From Podaxis mareebaensis (taxonomy: Eukaryota; Basidiomycota; Agaricomycetes; Agaricales; Agaricaceae), in the NCBI GenBank assembly GCA_018524725.1, contig JAEUWP010000414.1, forward strand, positions 62,001-126,000: 64,000 bases of DNA. The letters run 5' to 3'. The translations under genes were made by a program, and so were the position numbers. The notes under the pieces are model-generated. The model ran no database searches, had not been told where the DNA came from, and worked only from the letters and a program-made list of their open reading frames with translations. This document shows, one piece after another, positions 53,843-64,000 of the stretch (the stretch's first letter is position 1; every line of letters starts with the position of its first letter).

Positions 53843-56800
53843 TCAAGTGAGCTGTCGAGTGTTGTAGTCCTCAAAGGTGATTGGTCCTTGTATCTGGTCA
53901 GCGAATGAAAAGGCTGCCAGGTTTTCACAGAGAAACTCAATGAGCCAAAAGATATTCATATGAATACCATAAGGCTGATGATAGAGGGGACAGTGGTGGA
54001 TGATATGGTCCCGTGTTTTGAGTTCCTCACCACATGGGCAGGAGGTGATGTAGCACCCTGGGAAGAAGTGCTGTCTGAAGGAGCTGATAGGCACATGGTC
54101 AGTTACACAGCGGGTGAAGCATGCGCATAGGTTGGGGTCAGCACCAATGCCTGAAGAGAGCCAGGTGCCACCGTTGGTGTATTTGGGTTCCAGGGGTTGG
54201 TCCACGGGGTTGGTAAGAGGGAGCCAATTATGACCCCAGTACTTGGGAACATTCATTTTTTGCCTCCATAGAGTAAGGCATTTTGTAGTATAATGGTTGC
54301 AAATGTAGCCTAGAGATGTGTGGAATGGGAACTGTGGGTTGTTTGGAATGCACAATGACTTGGTGAGGTTATGCACTTGGAAATGTACTGACCATTTTTC
54401 TGCTGAAGGAACTGACCAGAAGTGGATATTATTGAGGGGAGAGGAGGACAACCACTCTTGGAGGAGAGGAATGACTGCTAGAGCATCCTTATGAGCACTA
54501 TGGGGGCCATAATTAAAGAGAAGTTTAGCAGATGAAATAGAGTCTGTAAAGAAGGAGATGGAGGAACAACTATGAGATATAGCAAGAGAGATAGAGGAGA
54601 AGAGACTAAGACTGATAGTGTACAATTCAGAATCAGACGAAATAACTTCCCCACAGGGGCAAACAGAAGAGGAAAGAATGTCAGAGGCTGAAGAACCAAA
54701 AACAAGAAAAGCGGAGGTGGCAGAGAGCCATGGATCGAGGGGAACAGAACCATCAGAGGAGACAAGTAATGATACTGGAGAAGAGAAAGAAGAATCTCTA
54801 GCTACATTGAGAGATTGAATGTATCTAGCCTTGACATTATTATCAACAGGGGTGGGACATTGGTGAAAATGAATTTGGGATTCGAATTGATCAACAAGAT
54901 GCTGACCTGGCTTGGTGCTTGGATGGAGGCAGTTAAACTGATCTGAGACTAATTGGGTGTCAGACACAAAGTCTAGCGCTGTGGATCAGGTTTTGGTAGA
55001 GCGCACATCAAGGGGGTCAATGTCACATGTAAGAATTTTAAGGGGATGAGAGGGGGGGAGAGTTTGGAACCAAAGGGAGCACTGCTTGGTGAGTTTGAAG
55101 AGGTGGAGTTGGATGGGGATGAGACCAGCAATGGCTTCAACACCACCCATCAGTGTTGTGTGAAATGCCCCAGTGATCCATAAGGCTGCAGACTGTTGCA
55201 TTTGTTGGAGTTGTTTGATGAGGCCTTTGTATTGCCTGTTACAATTAAACCATAAACAAAAACCATAAATGGCGATGGGTATGACACAAGACATATAGAG
55301 AAGGCATTTGTGTAATGGGGAAAGACCTCAGATGGAGTTTCCAAGGAGGCACATACACTTGACTGTGGAAAGCACCTTAGTAGAATAATATCAGATGTGT
55401 TCTTTGAAGGAAAGCACCCAATCAAAATAGAAGCCCAGGTATCAAAGATGATGCTTGGGAATGAAAGTGAGACAACCATCTGTGGGATGGTCGACGATGA
55501 TATGAGGGTCGGGTTCTGCCCAAGGGCAGTTGGAAAAGTGGAAGGCCTCCATTTTGTCATGTTCAAGAGCAAGGCCCATAGAGGTTAGTAAATGTTCACA
55601 ACTAAGATATACAGAAGTGAGTAGTTTACAGTTTGTATGGAATGATTCAGATTGTACAATAATGAGACCATCATCAACAAAGGAGAGTAATTTACACTGG
55701 GTGTCATTTGAGAATTTGTGAATGAGCAGTGAGAGATAAAGGGCAGTTAAGATGGGGGATAGAGCAGAGCCTTGTCCAACACCTATGGAAGCAGGAAAAA
55801 GAGGGGAGGATTCATTATTCCAAGAATATTTAGTAAAACAGTTAACCAAATAGTCCAAAAAGAAGGAAACTACAGAAGAGTGAAAACCATGTCTTTTAAG
55901 AATTTTGATCAAAAGAGAGTGGTTGATAGAAGGGAAGAATTGAGCAACATCAAAAGCAAGGATGCTCATTTTCAAGTTCTTTTTCCATCCTGAACAGACC
56001 ATGTGAGTGACAAAAACTCCTGCATCTTCTGTAGAGCGATGAATGATGCCCCCAAATTGAAGGGGGTGGACAAGATCGAACTGTGTTGATTCGAATTGAA
56101 GACGATTGGAGATCATCTTCTCAATTAGTTTGCCTAAGGTGTTTAAGAGAACAATAGGATGGAACATTTTGGGTGTTGAATAGTGTGGTTTATTTGGTTT
56201 AGGGATGATAACTGAAGTGGACGTTTTGAAATATTCTGGCCATGTATGGTGTTGAATACATACAGAGGCAAAAGATGTGAAGTTCGATTTGATATCATCA
56301 TCAGACATGAGGAACTTGATGTGAGCCCATGTGAGGTGGTCTGGGCCCGGAGCAGAAGAGTTGGTGCATGGGAGCAATGCATCAGTTAATTCCCTGGTCA
56401 AGAAAGGGGGCCATGATCGCTCTACTTGTTCAGGAGTGAAGTTGGCTGTATTGAGGTCGACAGGTCGGTTAGATGCCGCATTGTATGTCTCATCAAGCAC
56501 TTTCCATAGGCTTTCTGGTTCATCACATGTTTGTCCTTTGTGGAGGATGGATTGGGAAGGGGGGAGGTTGCGTTTCTTCACCCATGACATTAGGTCCCAG
56601 GGTCATCTTTTCTCCCTTGAGATTTCCAAAATCTTTTTGTCAAAGAAAACTCTCTTTGCTTTTTTAGTGGTACATCTGAAGTTGCTCCAGTTTTGTTTGG
56701 TGCGATGGGCATTAAAAGCATATAGGGCATCTGAGCATTGGTTGTTCCACCAAGGCTTAGAGTGTTGGCAAATTTTGACTTCAACAGTATTTGCATTCCA

Positions 56801-57218
56801 TTCCTCCAAAATGATATCGAAGATAGAAGTCGCATATTTGTTGACATCATCCAAAGAGTCAAAGTTTGGGGGATTGCCTTTATGCATCAGGAGCAATTGT
56901 ATAAGAAAAGAGCTTATTCTTCAGAATCTCTAGGGATAGTGTGTTTGACAGTGATGGGGGTGGTGATTGATGACAGAGGGATATGTGTGAAGAGGGGAAC
57001 ATGATCGGAGTGGGAGTGCCAATCATGTTGGTATGAGTGAGTAGGGGCAGGGAGATCTGGCGGAGAGATTGCAAATATGAGATCAATCACCATTGCAGAT
57101 TTGTTGGGGTCATCAGGGAAATGGGTGGGAGAGTATTGGATTGGAGTAGATCTGATAAGTCTGATCATATCCATAATGTCACATAGCAGATCTGCATGTG
57201 CAAGATGATGTGGTGTGT
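53843..57218 (-). pseudogene. LINE copy 2 ORF2 (endonuclease C-term, RT, RNase H)
   Basis: The endonuclease end (MIRLIRSTPIQYSPTHFPDD ... SHSDHVPLF) is followed by RT at 56590-55442 with LLSFVDDGLIIV and VGVGQGSALSPILTALYLS, then RNase H and the C-terminal zinc-like region in one open block (54967-53843). That block has no stop where copy 1 has TGA at 48649-48651 and 48871-48873. At the first of these copy 2 has CAA while copy 1 has TGA, both one step from CGA. Some stops remain between RT and RNase H and upstream. Confidence 0.9.
57214..57218. repeat. G2 target-site duplication, left
   Basis: TGTGT; the right copy at 63605-63609 is TGCGT. LINE copy 1 has the uninterrupted site (ACGCA on its sense strand at about 45890), so the left repeat has lost its CpG since insertion. 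Confidence 0.85.
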
Positions 57219-57938
57219 TGTTAAGAACTGACTCTGGATGGGGGTGGACCACAGGCGGCCAAGGGTGGATGTGCATGGACACGGGGTTGAGGCCTTGGCT
57301 TCAACTTATGTGTCGCGCCCCTCTGATACCATGATGGCCTCACTTGACCAACTACAGACTCAAGTGGACAAGTGGACAGAGAACGGACAGAGACAGGACA
57401 AGCCTGGACTGAGGAGTGGACTTGTAGTGGACAAGCAGGAGAGAGGAGGAAGATCTAAGTTGATATTCTGACTGAGGACTACAAATGGTAGTGATCCTAC
57501 TTATATACTAGCAGTCAGGATAAAGTCTGGAGAGTAGTAGTTAAGCGAGAAACAATAGTAACTACTCAAAGGAGAATACAAGAAACATGTGAACTGATAA
57601 CCACAGTGAAGATACCAGAATAAGGAGTCTGTCCACAAAGCGTCTGGACATCTGATAGGACAGGGGCAGAAGTGAAACATCAGATAACAGAGAAACCAAG
57701 ATAAGTGAGAGATAATCAAGGGTAAGGGAAAAGCCACGGATAAATGGAAAAACACGAGATAATTGGATAAGGAGATCTGATAAGGAAAATGACAGAAGGG
57801 ACAAGGATGGATAAAAGTATTTGCAAGGGGAAAGGTCTGATGGAAAGGGAAGAAAGGTTAAACTGAATACAATCCACAGAATCCGGGTTGTAACCAAGGC
57901 TCCGAGAGTTTAATGGACATGAAGTGAAGTCCGTAACA
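57219..57938 (-). repeat. 3' LTR of G2
   Basis: 720 bp; minus strand TGTTACGGACTTC at 57938 to GTTCTTAACA at 57219. TATATAAG lies at 57507-57500. The other LTR is at 62884-63604; they differ mostly by transitions. Confidence 0.93.
57500..57507 (-). promoter_or_regulatory. TATA box in G2 3' LTR
   Basis: TATATAAG on the minus strand, matched by 63172-63165 in the 5' LTR, where it would drive the element RNA. Confidence 0.6.
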
Positions 57939-57952
57939 GTATTCCCCCCTTA
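57939..57952 (-). promoter_or_regulatory. Polypurine tract of G2
   Basis: TAAGGGGGGAATAC directly before the 3' LTR, the same as in G1 apart from its first base. Confidence 0.75.
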
Positions 57953-58064
57953 GGGCTGAGCCTCCAAGGCCCAAGTCTGGACCGGACACCTGCCCTCAAC
58001 TTTCTCCACTGGATACAAATAGGGCACCTTTGGAAAACAAGCTTCATTCCCCAACTTGTGAAAA

Positions 58065-59419
58065 ATGTCCCCTCAAGGCAACCAGAACCTGAACGCCAAC
58101 CCTCCCTTTGACCCAGCTATGATGGTGGCCTTCTCTGCCTTCTACCAACAATGGCAGAAGGAACAGTCATCTGCAACTACAGAGAGCCCCTTGGCAGAGG
58201 CAGGCCCCAGCAAGAAGTGAGGGAGGATGGAGGAAGTGGAGGTGGAGATGTCGGTGGGAAAGGCAGAGAAGAAGAAAAGGAAGGTGAAGAAGGCTGAGGA
58301 GAAGCAGAGATGATGAGAGACAGAGGAGTTGGAGCAGAGGAGGGTCAAGGAAGAGGAGAGGAAGAGACGAGAGGAGGAGGAAAGAAAGGCAGCAGAGAAG
58401 GCAGAGGCAGAGTGGAGGAAGAGGGAGGAAGAGGAGAGGGAGCAGTAAGCACAGGAGGAGGTGGAGAGGATCCAGAGGGAACAGGAGGAGGAAGAATGGC
58501 GGAGAGCAGAGGAAGACAGGAGGACAGAGGCAGAGGCAGAGGTGAGGAAAAAGGCCAAGGGGAAGGGAAAGGCCATTCACCTTGAGTCTGGTGATGAGTT
58601 GGACGTCCAGATCATGGACTGTCCAGCTGGGTCGCAGGTGCAGCTCCCCTACAAGATGGGGGGTGAAAAATTGTGCCAGCACTGTCACCAGCTGGGCATC
58701 AAATGTGTTCCACATGAAAGTAAGTGGTTCTTCCTTGTTCACCAAATCCTACTAACTGTCCTTGTAGAGGAACAAATTCATTCCTGCACCGGATGCTATC
58801 AGAAGAAATCCCACTGCGAGCCCTTCCTCACAGAGGAAGAATCAGACCAAAACCTGCATGGGCCACAGCACCCAATACCCCATATCCTTAACCTGTTCAT
58901 GTGGATGGGTAAGGATATCTCTGAGTCCAAGGTTGGGATCATGGGGGCACTCCACGGTGTGGTAAGTGCCTATGTGGAGGATGGGGTTGGTGGTAAGCTG
59001 ACCCAGGAATATGGTAGGTACCCTGTTACGGCCCGTTGAGCAAGAAGCGGGTTGCCTTGTTCACAAATCTAACAGAGACCCCAATAGAAGCTGTTCACAC
59101 CCTTACTGTGGAGATCACTGCACTCCAGAGGGTGTAAGAGGAGAACAATGCTCTTCTGTGAAGGGTGTTCAACATCTCAGAGGAGGACATTCCATGGGTG
59201 CAAGGAACAGCAGTGGATGAAGAAAATGGCTCAGACGAAGTGGAGGAGGAGCAGCAGGAGGAAGCAGGCAAGGATGTCCAGGATGTGGACATGGAAGAGG
59301 GAGCGGAGATGGAGCTGGCAGAGCTGGAGGAAGTGGAAGGGAAGAAAGGGGAAGAGGAGGAGGAGGACAAGGAGGAGGAGAGCAGAGGACACAGAGGGAG
59401 AGGAAGAGGAAGAGAGTGA
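58065..59419 (+). pseudogene. Antisense Zn2Cys6-like gene of G2
   Basis: Same position and orientation as the G1 antisense gene. It starts MSPQGNQNLNANPPFDPAMM at 58065 and is interrupted by several stops (58218, about 58312, about 58446). A long E/K/R-rich helical stretch follows, then IHLESGDELDVQIMD and a first cysteine triplet CQHCHQLGIKC. A 48-bp intron (58720-58767: GTAAGT, CTAAC, TAG) separates it from CTGCYQKKSHC. After splicing the spacing is CX2CX6CX10CX2CX6C, a Zn2Cys6 pattern; unspliced, the central gap is too long. Downstream come a second helical part (VHTLTVEITALQRV) and a Glu-rich tail ending at 59419. Sequence similarity to the G1 gene outside the cysteines is slight even though the pol genes are close. 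Confidence 0.62.
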
Positions 59420-59605
59420 GTCTGAGGGTGGAGGCTTGGATGAGTAGTGGGTCCACATCTCCAGTGAAATGTATATACAAAATTTTTGGACTTGTAGAAT
59501 TGAAGGTTTTCTTGAGTGCACCGCTACCAGCAGGAAAAAACAAATAAGATCAGAAAGCCAAGAACAGAGAACCAAGCAGAGAACATAAGAACAAGATAAG
59601 AGAAG

Positions 59606-61496
59606 TCAGAGAGAAGACAGAGGGCCAGGCTTGTCAGGATAGCTGGCATGAAAGTCAGCTACTAACTCTTGAGTGTGTTCAAGTTCCTTAGCTGTTTGCG
59701 TCAGTCTCAATGATAATCTGAGAGTCTGGAATCCAGTGAGTCAAGACTGGAGCCGTGGTGAAAGCCTTCTTAAGCGTCTCAAATGCTTCGTGACACTCTG
59801 CCATGAAGTTCCAGGGAGCACCCTTGTGGGTGAGATGGGTCAGGGGAACTACAATGTCAGAATAACCATGAATGAAATGGCAGTAGAAGTTAGCAAAACC
59901 TAGGAAGGACTGGATGTCCTTAACTTTCTTTGGCTCGGGCCAATCTTGAATGATCTTGACTTTGTCTTCAGACATCTTGAGACTGTCCAGGGACAAGATG
60001 TAACCAAGGTATTCAACCACTTCCAAATGGAACTCACACTTGTCCACTCATGCATACAAGCCATGCTTGCGGAGCCAACAGAGGACTTCCCAGACATGTT
60101 GCTTATGTTGGGAGATGTCATCCAAGTAGATCAGTATATCATCAAGATAGATAGTGACACATACATCTAATAGATCGCCAAAGATGTTGTTCATGAAGTG
60201 CTGGAAGGCTGCCGGAGCATTGGTGAGTCCAAATGGCATAACCATCCATTCAAAGGACCCATAGTGGGTCTGGAAGGCAGTTTTCCACTCGTCTCCCTCA
60301 GCTATCCAGATGAGATGATAGGCATGACGGAGATCTATCTTGGTGTATATGTGAGCTTTGCAAGGAGAATCAAGGAGATCGGAAATCAGGGGAAGGGGAT
60401 AACAGTCTTTCTTGGTGATCTTGTTGAGTGCATGGAAGTCAATGCAAAGGCAGAGAGAGCCGGCTTTCTTGCAGATGAAGAGGACCAGAGCACCATGTGG
60501 AGAGGTAGATGGACAAATGAAGCCGATGGACAAATGTTCATCAATAAATTCCCTTAATGCTTCCAGCTCAACCTGGGATAGAGAGTAAATAGTCCCAATA
60601 GGAGGACTAGCACCCTCTTCCAGATTGATTTTAAGGTTGTACAGACAATGTGGAGGCAACGTATCTGCATGGACCTTGCTGAAGACATCAGCAGATTCAT
60701 GATACTCTGAGGGAACGTTTGACAAATTGACGGGCTCAGAGGGCTGAGCGGACCCAGTGGAGACAGATGGAGAATGGATGTTGAAGGTAAAGGAAACTGA
60801 ACCAGGAAGGTGAGATGCACACAGGAAGGCTGCAGCACTGATCAGGCTAATATGAGGACAAAGCAGAGGTGAATCGGACAGAGTGGAGGAATCAGATGCA
60901 GAGGATAGAGGGACCAGATCAGAAGCAGAGGAAGGTGGATCTGGATGGACTGGAAATGCAGAAGAAAGCATGGTGCAGAGAGTCGGGGCAGGGGTTGAAA
61001 AGACTTGTTGCTGTGGCTGGAAAGAGATACTGTTTGAGACCCAGTCAATCAACAGATTGTAGTGGGTGAGCCAGTTGTGACCAAGAACCACAGAGCAAGA
61101 CAAGTCCAACCAAGTGATATAGAAGTCCAAAGTCATCCATTCACCAGTAGGAAATGTAACAGGGATTTTTGCTAGTTCAGTTATATATGAGTTTGAAGAG
61201 CCATCAAAAAGTCGAAGTTCTACAGGAGCAACACAGAACATAGGAATTGAGCAGTCACAAACAAGGGAAGAATCAATGAAGCAATGTGTGGAACCACTAT
61301 CCACCAAGGCAGTCACAGTACCATTGGATGAAGGCAGATTGGAGGCAGATGAAGGAGCAAAAGATGGAGAAGAAAGGGGAACGTGAAGAGCATGAGGGTT
61401 GGAAAGAGCAGATGTGTTGAGTCAGAAACTCTCTGTAGCACAGACGAGTTCAACACAGTCCCCAGTCTGTGCAGAGTCCTGAGGACTGCCCTCTAT
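59606..61496 (-). pseudogene. pol: G2 pol: protease and RT, then deletion into chromodomain end
   Basis: Protease TALVDSGSTHCFIDSSLV (about 61316), a linker with a TGA at 61422-61424, then RT with [15 protein letters not shown] and [13 protein letters not shown] (about 60130-60240). A TGA at 60048-60050 stands where arginine is expected. The frame runs to IPDSQIIIETDA (about 59700), the first residues of RNase H, and there joins, in another frame, TAKELEHTQELVADFHASYP, the last part of the chromodomain. The RNase H, zinc-binding and integrase regions are absent, so this copy could move only with help in trans. The fragment at 3184-4279 comes from another copy of the same family. Confidence 0.92.
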
Positions 61497-61502
61497 TTTT
61501 TT
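61493..61502 (-). promoter_or_regulatory. Likely -1 frameshift site between gag and pol (G2)
   Basis: Minus strand: A7 followed by TAG and AGGG; gag stops here and pol is open one base back. Same design as G1 at 10276-10284. Confidence 0.6.
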
Positions 61503-62842
61503 GAACCTGATGGGGGATTTGAAGGAGAGGGGCTCTTCACCAGAACCTCAGCTTGGGCTTGAGCCTGCTGACCTTTGGCCTTCTGATTAGAGGCAGACGG
61601 ACCTGGAGGAGGACCAGATCTGGACACCTTGCATAGGCAGTTGTTTACCTGATGGTTAGCATCACTGCAGAACATGCAGAGGTTGTTGTCGAAGCAATGT
61701 TGGCATTCTTGAGGGGTGAGCTTGCTGTTCAGGCTGAGTTTATTGCCCAGAGATGACTTTGGAGCATTCCCAGACAAGTTTGGACGATTGCCGGACTGAG
61801 AGGAATTAGGAGGGGATTTGGTGGAGGACAAGTTAGGCTTCTGATTATTGTTGTTGTTGGATGAATTGCCAGGCTTCTTCTGATTAGGGTCATTCTTTGG
61901 GGGCTGCGCAGAGCGTTTGCTATGACACTTACACTTGTGCTGCTGCTCCCAGTGACATTGGTCAATAAGATTAGTGACCCTTTTCATTTTGTCCAAGGAG
62001 TTGGGCTTACCCTCTGCCTGAGTGGCAATCAAGTCCTGAATACGATCTGGAAGACCCCTGTAATAACAATGGCAAAGGACTGAGTCCAGCCACCTGACCA
62101 AACTAGCCAGGCGGTTCAACTCAAGGTCATACTTGAGGATAGGTTGGTTACTAGCCATCCAGAGAGAGTCCAGCTCTTCAGCAGCTTCTCCAGTGGGGTC
62201 TGCAAGTCCAAAACAGGTTTCTGTTTCTCTGATGAAGACTTCCCAGTTATTGAGAAGCTTGTAGTCAGACCAATCAAGATCTTTGGACCTGAGAATGGTT
62301 TGGAACCAGTTGAGAGCAGTGCTGGACAGATACGTGATAGCAAAGCAGTTTTTGGAAGAATCTTCTGCGAACTGATGCGCATTTGAAGTGAAATAGAGGC
62401 AGCACTGGAAGACCCATTGGTGGATTTTGAGAGGGTCCGAACTGTCGAAAGTGTTGGGTTCTCAGACCTTCATGCAAGAGGGATTTGCTGGGCCAATGGA
62501 GTTGCTACACTCCAAGGAACAGAGGGTACAGGAGAGGCAGCTGAGAGCATTGGCTAACATCTCCTGGGGGTCTTGATTTTCATTGTCGTCCTCACCAGGA
62601 TCATTGCCACCACCACCACCCTCATCTCTGGGGTCCAGAGGGCCACCGGAATTTCCTTGAGAGTACCCAGCAGAGGTTTGAGTTTGAGTTCTGGACTTGG
62701 CAGTAACCATAGTAGAAGACATGGTGGAAGAAAATTGATATGGAGCGGGAGTTGAAGAGAATTCACGATTTGTGTGGGGGAGAACAGGTTCTGGAATGGT
62801 GATTCCTTGAGCTCGTGCAGCACTACATGTCGTAGATGGCAT
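61493..62842 (-). pseudogene. gag: G2 gag with zinc knuckle
   Basis: One frame of 450 codons with a single TGA (62462-62464, in MKV*EPNTFD, likely CGA before). Starts MPSTTCSAARAQGITIPEP; has a Gly/Asp/Glu-rich spacer; capsid-like region with HQWVFQCCLYFTSNA, LNWFQTILRSKDLDW and LVRWLDSVLCHCYYRGLPDR; an Asn/Ser/Lys-rich linker; and a CCHC knuckle CMFCSDANHQVNNC (about 61640-61685). It parallels G1 gag throughout and supplies the reading that shows where G1 gag is broken. Confidence 0.9.
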
Positions 62843-62883
62843 AAAAATTTGGAACGATACCAGAGGTCTGAGTCAGAATATAC
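62843..62883 (-). other. Short leader between 5' LTR and gag (G2)
   Basis: 41 bp starting GTATATTCTGACTCAGAC on the minus strand, similar to the G1 leader. No adjacent tRNA-type primer site. Confidence 0.5.
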
Positions 62884-63604
62884 TGTTAAGAACTGACTCC
62901 AGACAGGGGCAGACCACGGGCAGCCAAGGGTGGATGCGCATGGACATGGGGTTGAGGCCTTGGCTTCAACTTATGTATTGCACCCCTCTGATACTGTAAT
63001 GGCCTCACTTGACCAACTACAGACTTGAGCAGACAAGTGGACAGAGAACGGACAGAGACAGGACAAGTCCAGACCAAGGAGTGCACTTGTAGCGGACAAG
63101 CAGGAGAGAGGAGGAAGATCTAAGTTGATATTCTGACTGAGGACTACAAATGGTAGTGATCCTACTTATATACTAGCAGTCAGGATAAAGTCTGGAGAGT
63201 AGTAGTTAAGTGAGAAACAATAGTAACTACTCAAAGGAGAATACAAGAAACATGTGAACTGATAACCGCGGTGAAGATACCAGAATAAGGAGTCTGTCCA
63301 CAAAGTGTCTGGACATCTGATAGGACAGGGGCAGAAGTGAAACGTCAGATAACGGAGAAACCAAGATAAGCGAGAGATAATCAAGGGTAAAGGGAAAAGC
63401 CACAGATAAACGGAAAAACACGAGATAATTGGATAAGGAGATCTGGTAAGGAAAATGACAGAAGGGACAAGGATGGATAAAAGTATTTGCAAGGGGAAAG
63501 GTCTGATGGAAAGGAGAGAAAGGTTAAACTGAATATGATCCACAGAATCTGGGTTGTAACCAAGGCTCTGAGAGTTTAATGGACATGAAGTGAAGTCCAT
63601 AACA
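62884..63604 (-). repeat. 5' LTR of G2
   Basis: 721 bp; minus strand TGTTATGGACTTC at 63604 to GTTCTTAACA at 62884. TATA box TATATAAG at 63172-63165. Confidence 0.93.
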
Positions 63605-63609
63605 TGCGT
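63605..63609. repeat. G2 target-site duplication, right
   Basis: TGCGT, partner of TGTGT at 57214-57218. Confidence 0.85.
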
Positions 63610-64000
63610 TGTGATCCCATTCAGGAGACCCCATGTTAAAGTCACCTCCTGCATAACAAATGTTACTAGGGAAGGAATGTATACATGATTCTAGATAGTC
63701 TATAGATGAAGAATCATTTGTTTCGAAGTAACAATTGAGGAAGTATTGTTTACTAGGAATGGAGAGTGAGAACAATTGAAAGTCAGGTGAGGATATAATG
63801 TTTGGATGAATAACAGGGTTGAGAGATCATATAGAATTGTGAATGTAAGTGAGAATGCATGGTTTAGAAATAGATTGGTCATGCAATAGTAGCCAATCTT
63901 TATGTATAGGTGGTCCTTCCATCGGATCTCCTTCAGTGGCTGATGTGGACGGAATGTTTTGAATGAATTTGAAAGCAGGTTCTTGTAAGCACAAGATATG
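63605..64000 (-). pseudogene. LINE copy 2 ORF2, endonuclease N-terminal segment
   Basis: Continues upstream of the G2 insertion: PAFKFIQNIPSTSATEGD at the window edge, then FSLSIPSKQYFLNCYFETND and CYAGGDFNMGSPEWDHNA up to the insertion point, with the GGDFN endonuclease motif. It corresponds to about 45505-45890 of LINE copy 1. The rest of the LINE lies beyond the window. Confidence 0.9.

Larger units (their letters stand above)
53505..57218 (-). mobile_element. LINE copy 2, 3' segment
   Basis: The 3' 3.7 kb of a second copy of the LINE at 42675-49608, on the opposite strand. It ends in an A-rich tail (minus strand AATAAATGTTGAAATAAAAATAAAA, split here by position 53505-53530) set into G4b sequence at ...CTGGAAAATTG. 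At 57218 it is broken by the G2 element and resumes at 63605. Confidence 0.92.
57219..63604 (-). mobile_element. Ty3/gypsy chromovirus G2, internally deleted, inserted in LINE copy 2
   Basis: 6.4 kb with 720-721-bp LTRs, gag, a pol lacking RNase H, integrase and most of the chromodomain, and an antisense gene. Five-base target duplications flank it inside LINE ORF2. Compared with G1 about 1.9 kb is missing at 59690-59700, so the copy is non-autonomous. Confidence 0.93.

Overview
The window reads as a transposon graveyard from a basidiomycete fungus, most likely an agaricomycete. Support for that: Ty3/gypsy chromoviruses ending in a chromodomain, a Plavaka-type DNA transposase, a DUF6698-type gene, and very short introns (47-49 bp, GTRAGT...CTRAC/CTAAT...TAG). 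I see no rRNA, tRNA or CRISPR and no clear housekeeping gene. For orientation I name the retroelement families G1-G4; these are local labels.

Layout. 1-3183: 3' part of G1 copy A (+). 3184-4279: a piece of G2 reverse transcriptase (-). 4280-12555: complete G1 copy B (-) with 691-bp LTRs. A and B thus form a 3.2-kb inverted repeat around the G2 piece. 12556-about 22690: G3, an old, stop-ridden gypsy element (-) whose sequence is unusually full of short perfect inverted repeats. 22849-24293: DUF6698-type gene (-). 24743-32971: G4a (+) with LTRs. About 33000-34788: non-coding, partly repetitive. 34789-35604: unrecognised ORF (-). 35682-39546: Plavaka transposase relic (-). 39547-42127: nothing recognised. 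42128-50594: one host-type gene (2OG-oxygenase-like C-terminus) split by a 6.9-kb LINE (42675-49608, with target-site duplication and poly-A). 50921-51422: 5' part of another gene cut by G4b (51423-53504, -). 53505-64000: a second LINE copy (-) that is itself interrupted by a complete but internally deleted G2 element (57219-63604).

How the parts fit. The retroelements are ordinary gag / PR-RT-RH-IN-chromodomain machines, but all four families carry extra coding sequence between the chromodomain and the 3' LTR. In G1 and G2 it lies on the opposite strand, contains spliceosomal introns and encodes a protein with a Zn2Cys6-like cysteine cluster; this is my leading candidate for an undescribed system. 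In G3 and G4 the extra ORF is in sense (proline-rich/coiled-coil in G3, two CCHC knuckles in G4). G4a and G4b have exchanged flanks: the left LTR of G4a pairs with the LTR of G4b in both sequence and target duplication, implying an inversion of about 18 kb between them.

Decay. Stops in these elements mostly replace arginine codons (CGA to TGA) and sister copies often show CAA at the same codon. That points to CpG-directed C-to-T mutation, as expected for methylated transposons. G1 still holds many CpGs and looks youngest; G3, G4 and the Plavaka relic are CpG-poor and older. All counts and comparisons were made by eye; no alignment or database search was run.
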